A DNA stretch of 64,000 bases. Source: Sphingomonas immobilis (GTDB lineage Bacteria; Pseudomonadota; Alphaproteobacteria; Sphingomonadales; Sphingomonadaceae). The notes beneath the pieces were generated by a model. The model was not told the DNA's origin and did no database searches. It saw only the letters and a list, made by a program, of their open reading frames with translations. The DNA lies in NCBI RefSeq assembly GCF_030580995.1, contig NZ_JAUQSZ010000014.1, positions 1-64,000 on the forward strand. The letters run 5' to 3'. Positions 17,645 to 25,872 of the stretch are shown one piece after another. Each line of letters starts with the position of its first letter. Position 1 is the first letter of the stretch. A program made the translations under genes and the position numbers.

Positions 17645-19441
17645 ATGTCGCTGACACCCCCACGTTCCGTCGAAGGCCACCAACTCGCCGACCATAGTGT
17701 CGATCGCCGCATGGTCATGCTGGCAATCATGGCCATCGTGGTCGGAACGGGCGGCGCCTTTGGCGCATGGGTGCTGGTCAAACTCATTGCGATCGCCACC
17801 AATCTCTTCTGGTTCGGTCGTCTTTCTGCTGATCACTCGGTGATCACCGATGCATCGGTGGGCTGGCTGGTGGTGGTGATCCCCGTCGTCGGCAGCCTTA
17901 TCGTGGGTCTGATGGCGCGGTTCGGGTCGGACAAGATCCGCGGCCATGGCATTCCCGAGGCGATCGAAACGATCCTGTTCGGCGAGAGCCGACTGTCGCT
18001 CAAGGTTGCGCTGCTCAAACCCTTGTCTTCAGCGATCTCGATCGGCAGTGGAGGTCCCTTCGGCGCAGAGGGACCGATCATCATGACGGGCGGGGCCATC
18101 GGTTCGCTGTTCGCTCAATGCTTCCATCTCAGCGCTGCCGAGCGCAAAACGCTCCTCGTGGCGGGTGCTGCAGCCGGCATGACCGCCATCTTCGGTACGC
18201 CACTCGCGGCGATCTTGCTGGCCGTCGAAGTGCTCCTGTTCGAATGGAAGCCGCGTAGCTTCGTCCCCGTTCTCGTAGCCGCACTCATTTCCTTCGCCTG
18301 GCGGCCGCTGCTGCTCGGATCGGGACCGATGTTCCCCATGACGGCGTTAGCTCCGCAGGAAAGCTGGGCTCTGCTCGCTTCGGGTGGGATCGGTCTCATC
18401 GTCGGTCTCGAAGCCGCGCTGCTATCGACATCCCTCTACCGCATCGAGGATCTCTTCCATCGCCTGCCATTTCATTGGATGTGGTGGCCGGCGATCGGCG
18501 CGGTCGTCGTCGGTCTGGGCGGTCTCATCGATGCTCATGTGCTGGGTGCGGGCTATGCGAGCATCGAGGCTCTCCTCAATGCCTCATTGTCGCTCCGGGT
18601 CGTTGCCGCGCTCCTCATCGTGAAGGCCATCGTCTGGCTGGTCGCGCTGGGATCAGGTACGTCTGGCGGTGTGCTGGCCCCGCTCCTAATCCTGGGAGGC
18701 GCCGCTGGCTTCCTGCTCGGGCAGTTTCTGCCCGGCGATCCCGGGTTCTGGGCCATGATCGGCATGGCGGGGATTATGAGCGGCGCCATGCGTGCGCCAA
18801 TGACCGGCGCGATCTTCGCGGTCGAACTCACCGGACATTTCAGCGCCATTCCATGCACGATCGCGGCTGCGGGCAGCGCCTATGCCGTCAGCGTGCTCTT
18901 GATGCGGCGATCGATCCTTACAGAGAAGATCGCGCGGCGCGGACGCCACATCCTGCAGGAATATACAGTCGATCCCCTCGACCTCATCCAGGCTGGTCAG
19001 ATCATGACGCGCGATCCGGCTACCCTGCCTGGCACGATGACCGTGGAGCAGGCGGTATCCTTCTTCGCGAATGAGGCTGTGCATCGCAGCTATCCGGTGA
19101 TCGATCCGCAAGGCAGGCTACTGGGTCTCGTTTCCCGCACCGATGCCCTGCGCTGGCAGAGCGATCGCGACGATGATCAAACACCGCTCGTCGATGCAAT
19201 CTCAGATGCGGCGCAACCCATTGCCTATCCCGATACGCAGACCGGCGTAGTCGCCGATCTCATCGTCGAATCCGGGATTGGCCGCATCCCGATTATTGAC
19301 CCTGAAACCCGCCGCGTGCTCGGCATTCTTTCGCGTCAGGATCTGCTCAAGACCCGCAGCGCAAACCGTCACGCGGAACTGGGGCGCTCGCGTCATGTCG
19401 GAACCAAGCGCCCGCCAAGCAAAGTTCAGAAACCGGCCTAA
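17645..19441 (+). CDS. ClC-family chloride channel/antiporter with C-terminal CBS pair
   Basis: A 598-residue membrane protein. The ClC selectivity signatures are GSGGPFGAEGPI (gating glutamate present), GSGTSGGVLAPLLILGGAAG and the repeat-related GIMSGAMRAPMTGAIFAVELTG. Roughly residues 440-575 form two CBS domains (IMTRDPATLPGTMTVEQAV, then AYPDTQTGVVADLIVESGIGRIPIID), which often bind adenine nucleotides and gate transport. Likely roles are anion homeostasis or acid response. Whether it is a channel or an H+/Cl- exchanger cannot be settled by eye. The ATG at 17645 is 40 bases from the intergenic palindrome. Confidence 0.92.
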   Translation: MSLTPPRSVEGHQLADHSVDRRMVMLAIMAIVVGTGGAFGAWVLVKLIAIATNLFWFGRLSADHSVITDASVGWLVVVIPVVGSLIVGLMARFGSDKIRGHGIPEAIETILFGESRLSLKVALLKPLSSAISIGSGGPFGAEGPIIMTGGAIGSLFAQCFHLSAAERKTLLVAGAAAGMTAIFGTPLAAILLAVEVLLFEWKPRSFVPVLVAALISFAWRPLLLGSGPMFPMTALAPQESWALLASGGIGLIVGLEAALLSTSLYRIEDLFHRLPFHWMWWPAIGAVVVGLGGLIDAHVLGAGYASIEALLNASLSLRVVAALLIVKAIVWLVALGSGTSGGVLAPLLILGGAAGFLLGQFLPGDPGFWAMIGMAGIMSGAMRAPMTGAIFAVELTGHFSAIPCTIAAAGSAYAVSVLLMRRSILTEKIARRGRHILQEYTVDPLDLIQAGQIMTRDPATLPGTMTVEQAVSFFANEAVHRSYPVIDPQGRLLGLVSRTDALRWQSDRDDDQTPLVDAISDAAQPIAYPDTQTGVVADLIVESGIGRIPIIDPETRRVLGILSRQDLLKTRSANRHAELGRSRHVGTKRPPSKVQKPA

Positions 19442-19483
19442 GATCGGTCAGTTGTGCCATGCGCGCGGAATGGATCTGCGGAA

Positions 19484-20920
19484 TCAATCTGCGCCCAATT
19501 CGTTCGCATTTCCGTTGCCCCATCCCCCGCCAAGCGCCAGGAATAGCGTGATCTGATCGTCATTGATCGCCGCGCGCGCTTCGGCCGCAGCCTGATCCGC
19601 CGCAACCCGATCACGTTCAGCCTCGAGCGCGGGCAATGCGGCGATCTTGCCTCCACGCCGCAACTGACCCATCCGCATCGCTGCTCGCATGGCATCTGCG
19701 GATGCACGATCGAGACCTTCCTGCTGCTCAAGCCCGGCCTGATAACTGGTCAGCGCCGTTTCCACCTCCCGCAATGCCTTGATCACTGCACCGTCAAACG
19801 CGGCCAGGTCGCCGCGACTTTGTGCCTCGGTCGCCGCAATGCGGGCGCGAACAGCATGTCGGTTGAGCGTCCAACTGATCAGCGGGCCGAGACCGAAACG
19901 GTTGGTAAGCGGTGACAGGAAATCGGCAGCAGCCCCCGTAGAGCCGACCGATGCTCCCAGACGGATATCAGGGTAGAGGTCCGCCGTGGCGACGCCGATC
20001 CGCGCTGTCGTCGCGGCGAGACGGCGCTCGGCCATGCGGATGTCGGGCCGACGCTTGAGCAGCGCGGCACCGTCGCCAACGGGGATCATGCGTGCCAACG
20101 CAAGCGGTGCGTGACACGCCAACAGGCTGGTATCCGCTTCTCCCGGCGTGCGACCGGCCAGCGATGTGACACGAAAAAGGGCGTTGCGCTGACGCGCAGC
20201 CAATCGTGGCAGCCGCGCCCTGCTGGTTTCGAGCAATGCTTGTCGCCGGTCCAGTTCATAGGGTGCCGCGCGTCCATGCGACACCATGATCCGGGTTAGA
20301 CGAACACTTTGTTCCAGAACAGCAATCGCACGACCCAGCACATCGCGCTGAAAGCCCGCGTTGCAGATGTCGGCATAGGCGCGCGCCGTCTCGGCTGCGA
20401 CGGTTACACGCACCAAATCGCGCGCAGCGACGGAAGCGTCGGCATCGGCACTTGCCGCCTCGATCCCGCGCTTTATTCCGCCAAACAGATCGAGATCATA
20501 GCTGGCCCCGATCCCCATATTGTAAATTTGCCGCGTCGGCGGTTTCACATGGCTCAACTCAGCTTCCGCCGAGCGCTGAGCCCAGCTTGTTTCGACGTTG
20601 GCGCTGCCTTGAATTTCCTGGCCCGCATCGCGCTGGTCGAGCAAGGCCAGACTGCGTTCGAGATTGGCCTCGGCCACTCGCAGATCCGTATTGGCGGCGA
20701 ATGCCTGTTCGACCAGTCGGTCAAGGGTCGGGTCGTCATAGAGCCGCCACCAGTGATCCGGCAGCGCTTCCTGCGTCGTGACCGCGCCTGCGGATAGAAA
20801 CGCACCTTGCGCCGCAGGCGCGTTTACCATCGCGGTGTCAGGCACATGATAGTCGGGGCCGACCACCGTGCAACCGCCCAAGGCGGCAGCGGCCGCCAGC
20901 ACCAGCGCGTGCCTCACCAT
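19484..20920 (-). CDS. Outer-membrane efflux lipoprotein, NodT/OprM type
   Basis: A 478-residue outer-membrane factor. The lipoprotein signal ends LGGCTVVGPDYHVP with the lipobox cysteine and the typical GPDY start of NodT proteins. Two long coiled-coil halves contain the repeat signatures LVEQAFAANTDLRVAEANLERS and YDLDLFGGIKRG, then RPDIRMAERRLAATTARIGVATADLYPDI. It is last in the minus-strand operon FUSC - DUF1656 - HlyD - OMF, overlapping the HlyD stop by 7 bases, and would form the outer-membrane exit duct. Confidence 0.92.
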   Translation of the reverse strand: MVRHALVLAAAAALGGCTVVGPDYHVPDTAMVNAPAAQGAFLSAGAVTTQEALPDHWWRLYDDPTLDRLVEQAFAANTDLRVAEANLERSLALLDQRDAGQEIQGSANVETSWAQRSAEAELSHVKPPTRQIYNMGIGASYDLDLFGGIKRGIEAASADADASVAARDLVRVTVAAETARAYADICNAGFQRDVLGRAIAVLEQSVRLTRIMVSHGRAAPYELDRRQALLETSRARLPRLAARQRNALFRVTSLAGRTPGEADTSLLACHAPLALARMIPVGDGAALLKRRPDIRMAERRLAATTARIGVATADLYPDIRLGASVGSTGAAADFLSPLTNRFGLGPLISWTLNRHAVRARIAATEAQSRGDLAAFDGAVIKALREVETALTSYQAGLEQQEGLDRASADAMRAAMRMGQLRRGGKIAALPALEAERDRVAADQAAAEARAAINDDQITLFLALGGGWGNGNANELGAD

Positions 20921-21813
20921 GGCAAGCTCCGGTGCACACTGCGCCCGTCATCACGCGGATGAACGACAACCGTGGCTGTCTGGCCCGGAATCATCCGCAC
21001 ATTGGGCGGAATCCTGTCGATCGTCACACGCACCGGAATGCGCTGCGCCAGACGCACCCAGGTGAAAGACGGATTCACATTGGCCAATTGTCCGTCGGCC
21101 CCGGCCCGCTCGCGATCTTCGACACCGCCCGCGATGCTCTGGACATGCCCCTCGATCTCGTCGGCTACCCCCATCAGATAGATGCTCGCAGGGTCGCCGA
21201 CCCGGATCGCCGGCAATTTGGTTTCCTCAAAATAGCCTTCGACCCGGAGCGAGTGATCATAGACCAACGCCAGCGCAGCCTTGCCGGCGGTCAGATAGAC
21301 GCCGGGCTGGAGCGTCATGTTGGATACGGTCCCGTCCACCGGTGCGCGCACGACGGTTCGTTCCAGATTGAAACGGGCCAAGTCGCGTGCTGCCGCCGCC
21401 TGACCAATCGTCGCCCGCAGTCCTTCCACCCGCGCCGAGCCTTGTTCGATCACTTCAGCGGCAATCACTTCGGGCATGGCCCGGTTGCGCCGATCCTCAC
21501 GCACAGCTTGTGCGAGCGCGGTGCGTTGGCTGGTGACGTTGGCCTCTGCCTGTTCCAGCGCGAGCCGGTAGCGCGGGCGGTCGATGATGAAGAGCACGTC
21601 GCCCTTTCGAACCTTCTGGTTGTCAGCGACTTTTACCTCGGTGACGAGCCCGCTAACATCGGCGGCAACCGGCACCATGTCCGCGCGCACCTTGCCATCG
21701 CGTGTGACCGGCTCGACCTGATAACGCAGCCACAGCGCATATATCCCCGCCAGAACTACAAATATGACGAGGAGCGTAGCAAGTGATCGCAGGAGATTTT
21801 GTCGATGCAGCAT
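20914..21813 (-). CDS. HlyD-family periplasmic adaptor (AaeA/EmrA-like)
   Basis: A 299-residue membrane-fusion protein with one N-terminal helix (LLRSLATLLVIFVVLAGIYALWL), biotinyl-lipoyl half-motifs (VPVAADVSGLVTEVKVADNQKVRKGDVLFIID and RAPVDGTVSNMTLQPGVYL), a coiled hairpin between them and a beta-barrel C-terminus. ATG at 21813 starts one base after the DUF1656 stop; the longer open frame upstream is the shadow of the DUF1656 gene. It links the FUSC pump to the outer-membrane factor. Confidence 0.92.
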   Translation of the reverse strand: MLHRQNLLRSLATLLVIFVVLAGIYALWLRYQVEPVTRDGKVRADMVPVAADVSGLVTEVKVADNQKVRKGDVLFIIDRPRYRLALEQAEANVTSQRTALAQAVREDRRNRAMPEVIAAEVIEQGSARVEGLRATIGQAAAARDLARFNLERTVVRAPVDGTVSNMTLQPGVYLTAGKAALALVYDHSLRVEGYFEETKLPAIRVGDPASIYLMGVADEIEGHVQSIAGGVEDRERAGADGQLANVNPSFTWVRLAQRIPVRVTIDRIPPNVRMIPGQTATVVVHPRDDGRSVHRSLPW

Positions 21814-21814
21814 G

Positions 21815-22039
21815 TCAGGACGCGACCCATCGGTAGAGGAAGCTATCGGAGAGCGCGCACAGGCCCCACCACAGCAGAATAAAAAGGGCGAGCTCGAGCA
21901 GGCTCGGATGCCAGAGCAGTCGATAGCCCGGCAGACGCTGCAGGAGCCCCCGCACAAGATAGACGAAAACCGCGGCCAGCACGCCCCAGGCGAGCGCCGC
22001 CGGCATATAGACGCCGAGCACATTGATCTCCTCGATCAT
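21815..22039 (-). CDS. DUF1656 small membrane protein (AaeX-like)
   Basis: A 74-residue protein with two hydrophobic helices (AALAWGVLAAVFVYLVRGLL and LLELALFILLWWGLCAL) around a short GYRLLWHPS loop, the form of DUF1656/AaeX. It overlaps the FUSC gene by ATGA and is followed immediately by the HlyD gene. DUF1656 members nearly always accompany FUSC-HlyD efflux pumps of aromatic acids; their precise job is not known. Confidence 0.88.
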   Translation of the reverse strand: MIEEINVLGVYMPAALAWGVLAAVFVYLVRGLLQRLPGYRLLWHPSLLELALFILLWWGLCALSDSFLYRWVAS

Positions 22040-24111
22040 GCGCTTTCCCCAACCCCTGGTAAAATGATGTGGGGTGCAGCGGCGGTCGGGAAGAGATTGC
22101 AGCGCATTCCTACCAGCGCCCGCAAGGCAGGCCGACGATGCTCATCGAGCGGCAGGCTCAGAAGCGCCTCCAAGGCCCGGTCGATCGGCTCGAGCAACCC
22201 TGGCGGCGGGGCATCCGCATGGCCATGGCGCCAGCGCTCGTGATAAAACACCGCCAGCCCGGCAAGTACCGCGCCCAGGCGGTGCCGCACATTATGCGGG
22301 ACATGAGACAGAGCCCGGCGGATCGGAATGATATTGCGGCCGATCCTGAGGTCCGCCAGACCGTCAGCGGCATGGAGTCTGTCGCCGACGGTCGCCACCG
22401 CCATTCGTGCAGCCACCTGCCCGAGCCGGTCGACCGCTCTTGCCGTCCAGCGGTCCGGACGGAAAGGCCGGCGAATGTCTGCAAGCAGGGCCAGTTCACC
22501 CCAGTTCGCGCGCAGGATGCGCCGGGCGGTCCACAGGACATTGGCCGACCGGAACATGCGGGTGACGGCAAGCGTCGCTACAATTCCGCCGAGCTGGGCC
22601 AACCCCGTGTTGATGAACAGTGCAAAATCCGCCTGAAAGCGCGCGAGAAAGCCCATGGCGACGATAAAGCAGGAGAACATCGGCAAGGCCTGCGGCGAAC
22701 GTGCGGGATCGGCCTGGATATAGCCCATCCACAGCAAGGCCGGGGCCAGGGTGAGGATCAGCATCTCATAGCCATCGACCCGAGGCAGGATCACGAAAAG
22801 GTAGAGAGCCGCCAACGGAAAGGTCTTGAGCGTCGCCACGAGATAGCGACCGATCACCGGCGCCGGATCGTCCTGTGCGGCAAAAGAACAGGTAATGAGC
22901 GCGGCAAAGGCCGCGGTCGCCGATCCATTAGGCCAGGCAAGCAGGATCCAGACGGCGCAATAGAGCCCGATTGCCGAGGCGGTCGCCAGGCCCGCGAGCG
23001 CAGCGACGCCATGATCGCGGGCAAGCGAAAAGGATTCTGCGGCAAGAATTTTAGCGCTGGGCCGACCCGGTGACCCGATCCTGTCCGCCAGCCTTCGACT
23101 CGCGGCCAATGCGGTCAGGAACTCGGCGATGCGAATGCAGGCGCTCGCAGCCAGCAGGTCATTCCAGTCGCCGCGCGCCTCAGCGGCGGCCGCCAGCGCC
23201 TCGCACCGCCGCACCAGCGATCCCACCCGGTGCAGATCGCTTTGCTCATCATCCAGCCAGTCGGTGACGTCGGCCAGCAAAGCTTCGAGCATTGGCGGAA
23301 GATCGGCGCTTTCACGCAGGCGGTCGAGCCGGTTCGCCGCAGCCGAGGCAAGTGGCAGGATGGTGGCGAGCTGCTGTTGCAAGGCCGTAACGCGTCGCCG
23401 GGTCGCGGGAGCCCAGCGCTGATCGAACGGCAAATGGACCGCGATCATGCCGAGTTCGGTGACGTCCGCCGCCAGCGCCCGGCGATGTGCGTCCTCGAGA
23501 CGGGTATGGTGACTGCCAAGCGCCTCTGCGGTCCAGCGGCGGGCGTGGCCCAAAAAAGACTGGACACGGGCGCGAATAGCCGGCGTTGCGCTCCAAGGTT
23601 GCAGCAGCGCATGAACCGCCGTCACGCACAGGATAGCAACCGTCATCTCCTGCACCCGCGCGGCCGTGGTCTCGAAAATATTGCCCGGATCATCAAGATA
23701 GGGAAAGCTGATCACCGCCGAGCTGAATGCCGCCATCTGGAACAGGAAAGCACGCGGGGTGCGATCAAGAACCGCAAGATAGATGCAGAAACCTGTCCAG
23801 GCCGCGAGGCACAAGACCAGAAGTTCGGGCGAGTTCTGCAAGTTGGGAACGAGCAGGATCGTGACAGCGGCACCGGTTAGTATGCCGCCCAGACGGTAGA
23901 GAACCTTGGGCCGAAAGGCCCCGGCCATGGGTTGAGCGGTAACGTAGACCGTCAACAGAGCCCACCAGGGGCGGGGCAGACTGGCCGAGAAGGCGATAGC
24001 CAGCGTAGCGGCCGCCGCCAGCAAGCTGCTGAGCGAGAAGAGCAGCTTCTGGGGGTCAACCACGAAGGGAGAGACTGGCAGGCGTTTCCCGCCCGCAAAC
24101 GCAACAAGCAT
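22036..24111 (-). CDS. FUSC-family efflux transporter (AaeB-like)
   Basis: A 691-residue inner-membrane protein with two clusters of membrane helices (residues about 20-170 and 370-520), each followed by a helical cytoplasmic part. The FUSC mark PWWALLTVYVTAQPMAGAFRPK and the second repeat's VWILLAWPNGSATAAFAAL are visible. The family (AaeB, YccS) exports aromatic carboxylic acids and related weak acids. ATG at 24111 is preferred to a TTG at 24129, though neither has a strong ribosome site. It is the first gene of the four-gene efflux operon; the substrate is unknown. Confidence 0.9.
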   Translation of the reverse strand: MLVAFAGGKRLPVSPFVVDPQKLLFSLSSLLAAAATLAIAFSASLPRPWWALLTVYVTAQPMAGAFRPKVLYRLGGILTGAAVTILLVPNLQNSPELLVLCLAAWTGFCIYLAVLDRTPRAFLFQMAAFSSAVISFPYLDDPGNIFETTAARVQEMTVAILCVTAVHALLQPWSATPAIRARVQSFLGHARRWTAEALGSHHTRLEDAHRRALAADVTELGMIAVHLPFDQRWAPATRRRVTALQQQLATILPLASAAANRLDRLRESADLPPMLEALLADVTDWLDDEQSDLHRVGSLVRRCEALAAAAEARGDWNDLLAASACIRIAEFLTALAASRRLADRIGSPGRPSAKILAAESFSLARDHGVAALAGLATASAIGLYCAVWILLAWPNGSATAAFAALITCSFAAQDDPAPVIGRYLVATLKTFPLAALYLFVILPRVDGYEMLILTLAPALLWMGYIQADPARSPQALPMFSCFIVAMGFLARFQADFALFINTGLAQLGGIVATLAVTRMFRSANVLWTARRILRANWGELALLADIRRPFRPDRWTARAVDRLGQVAARMAVATVGDRLHAADGLADLRIGRNIIPIRRALSHVPHNVRHRLGAVLAGLAVFYHERWRHGHADAPPPGLLEPIDRALEALLSLPLDEHRRPALRALVGMRCNLFPTAAAPHIILPGVGESA

Positions 24112-24221
24112 GACTGACAACCATGACAAACGGGATTGTCACGATCGACAGCGACCGTGGTCATTACCTCCCATGGATATGAGAAAGCCCTTTAACCGAG
24201 CCAGCGCGCTAAACCGTAGAT

Positions 24222-24255
24222 CAAAATATTGATGGAGAAACGCAAATATTTTGCG
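24222..24255. repeat. Inverted repeat between the small membrane gene and the efflux operon
   Basis: CAAAATATT (24222-24230) pairs with AATATTTTG (24245-24253), flanked by AACCG and CGGTT, and a second palindrome CGCAAA-TAT-TTTGCG lies at 24241-24255. It sits between the stop of the gene at 24257 and the FUSC start, so it could be a terminator-like hairpin or an operator for the efflux operon. Confidence 0.45.
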
Positions 24256-24256
24256 G

Positions 24257-24526
24257 TTAATTCATTTTAGTGGTCGAGCTCGAATTGATGCCCCGGTCTG
24301 TCTTGTCCGAAGCATCGGACATATCCTGCCCTTTGCCCGACACAAAGAATGCAGCGATCGGCACGGCGAGGAAAATCAGCAGCATGATCTGCTCCTCACT
24401 GAGGAGGCGATATTTGCTGAGGCAATAGAGAGCAAAGGCGAGCCCAGCGAACAGAAGCGTCCACAGTGCCCGTGACCAAGTGAATACGGCCTGTGTAGCA
24501 GGGTCGCCCGACATAAACCTCTTCAT
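24257..24526 (-). CDS. Small membrane protein of unknown function
   Basis: An 89-residue protein with two membrane helices (ALWTLLFAGLAFALYCLSKYR and QIMLLIFLAVPIAAFFVSG) and a Ser/Thr-rich tail. ATG at 24526 is preceded by GGAGAGG. No family recognised. It follows two other small genes on the same strand after a 207-base gap. Confidence 0.65.
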   Translation of the reverse strand: MKRFMSGDPATQAVFTWSRALWTLLFAGLAFALYCLSKYRLLSEEQIMLLIFLAVPIAAFFVSGKGQDMSDASDKTDRGINSSSTTKMN

Positions 24527-24733
24527 GCGGCATCCTCTCCCGTCGATGCTCGCTCGTAACCAGCCATCTTCATGGCCTGATGGAAGCAGGGTGAAAGAAT
24601 GCGCGCCGCGTCGCAAACGAATGTTTTTGCAGGTTAAGCGCAAAAATTCTGAGGTTCGGGCGACGGGAAACAGCATTGCACGCAGGGGCGTTCGCAAAGC
24701 GCGAGTAGGGCGCGCCTATTCGTCCGCCATCAA

Positions 24734-24928
24734 CTAAGGAGATGGCGCTTTCAGAGCCGCTTCGATCAGACGACGCACCTTCTCTCGGCATGCAACGTCC
24801 GAACCGCCTGCTGCAGCGGCTTCACGCCGGGCTCGTCGAACGAAATTGCGCATTTCAGCAAAGCTCGGCCGTCTATTCTGGCCTAGCACCGCGATGAGGG
24901 CAGGATAGATCCAGATCTGCGTTGCCAT
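24734..24928 (-). CDS. Small hypothetical protein
   Basis: A 64-residue protein (MATQIWIYPALIAVLGQNRR ...) with a short hydrophobic N-terminus and a basic helical remainder rich in Arg and Ala. Its ATG overlaps the stop of the upstream membrane-protein gene (ATGA), which supports it being real and co-translated. Function unknown. Confidence 0.55.
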   Translation of the reverse strand: MATQIWIYPALIAVLGQNRRPSFAEMRNFVRRARREAAAAGGSDVACREKVRRLIEAALKAPSP

Positions 24929-25245
24929 CAGTGCTTTCCTTCAGACAGGGTGGAGCGGCCCGGTTTGGTATCGCGCGAAGACCCTCCACCCCGTTCCTCC
25001 CGGCCTACCAGATAGAGCAGGCCCACCCCAACCAGAGCGAACACGGTGGCCATCTTCACGAACTCACTTTGCCCCAACGAAGCCAGCCAGGCGCCACCGA
25101 TTATGATGAGAAGAAAAGCCGCACCCCAGCGCGGATGATGAACGCGAGTGGCTAACCACCACGCCAGACAGGACAGTGATACCGCGACTAGCAAGCTACC
25201 CAACGTCAGGCCGACAGCCGTGACCAGGATTTGCAACATCGGCAT
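24928..25245 (-). CDS. Hypothetical membrane protein
   Basis: A 105-residue protein with three hydrophobic stretches (MLQILVTAVGLTLGSLLVAVSLSCLAWWLA, WGAAFLLIIIGGAWLA, ATVFALVGVGLLYLV) and a charged Ser/Gly-rich tail. ATG at 25245 has GGAGG five bases upstream; an ATG at 25263 is the alternative. The perfect palindrome at 25285-25307 lies directly upstream, so it heads a regulated unit with the 64-residue gene. Confidence 0.65.
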   Translation of the reverse strand: MPMLQILVTAVGLTLGSLLVAVSLSCLAWWLATRVHHPRWGAAFLLIIIGGAWLASLGQSEFVKMATVFALVGVGLLYLVGREERGGGSSRDTKPGRSTLSEGKH

Positions 25246-25284
25246 ATCCGCCTCCATCGACATCCCCTCCGCGTCCCTCATTCT

Positions 25285-25307
25285 AATATATCGTATTACG
25301 ATATATT
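25285..25307. promoter_or_regulatory. Perfect 23-bp palindrome, likely operator
   Basis: Half-site AATATATCGTA (25285-25295), one central T, then its exact reverse complement to 25307. It lies 40 bases upstream of the small membrane-protein gene at 25245. Its core ATCGTATTACGAT has the same pattern, ATCG-Y-ATT-R-CGAT, as the MarR-ClC intergenic palindrome. Confidence 0.7.
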
Positions 25308-25431
25308 TACAAGGGTCCCGCTCATCGCTTCCAGCACTCAAGTCGCGCATCAAGACACGATGATCTGGTCATTATATGGCGCGCGCCTCAGGTGCCGAAG
25401 CTACCGTCCAAACCATAGGAACGAACTGCGT

Positions 25432-25872
25432 TCATTCAGCGGCGAATTGGGGATGCCGCAGCGCCCAGATCGGCTCTCGTCCATCTGTCGCCGACTGATA
25501 GACGTCAGGGTAGCGGCTCAGTGCGGCATCGACGGCACCCGGATGAAAGGGGGCGTCGGGCTCGAAGCTGTCGAAGCCGCAACGCCGCATGAAGAATACG
25601 AGATCAACGAGCACGTCACCGATCGCACGGATTTCGCCTGTGTAGCCCGCCTCGCGCAATATGCTTGCGCTGGAAAAACCACGCCCATCGCGAAACCGCG
25701 GAAAGTCTATCTCGACGAGGCGCACGCGGCCAAGTTCGGGTAACAAGGCGCGGACATCATCGCCCGCCTCGAGAAGCACCGAGGTTGCGTCCTTCTGATT
25801 GAGAAACGCATCCAGGGAAACCCCCGGCTCATCCGGTGCCGGGTCGTCCCGGAAGCGTAGCGGATCACCCAT
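25432..25872 (-). CDS. DUF934 protein associated with sulfite reductase
   Basis: A 146-residue protein of the DUF934 family, recognised from DVRALLPELGRVRLVEIDFPRFRDGRGFSSASILREAGYTGEIRAIGDVLVDLVFFMRRCGFDSFE. Such proteins occur directly after cysI in alphaproteobacterial sulfate-assimilation operons and their exact role is unknown. ATG at 25872 is preceded by GGAGG and overlaps the end of cysI by 8 bases. Confidence 0.88.
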   Translation of the reverse strand: MGDPLRFRDDPAPDEPGVSLDAFLNQKDATSVLLEAGDDVRALLPELGRVRLVEIDFPRFRDGRGFSSASILREAGYTGEIRAIGDVLVDLVFFMRRCGFDSFEPDAPFHPGAVDAALSRYPDVYQSATDGREPIWALRHPQFAAE

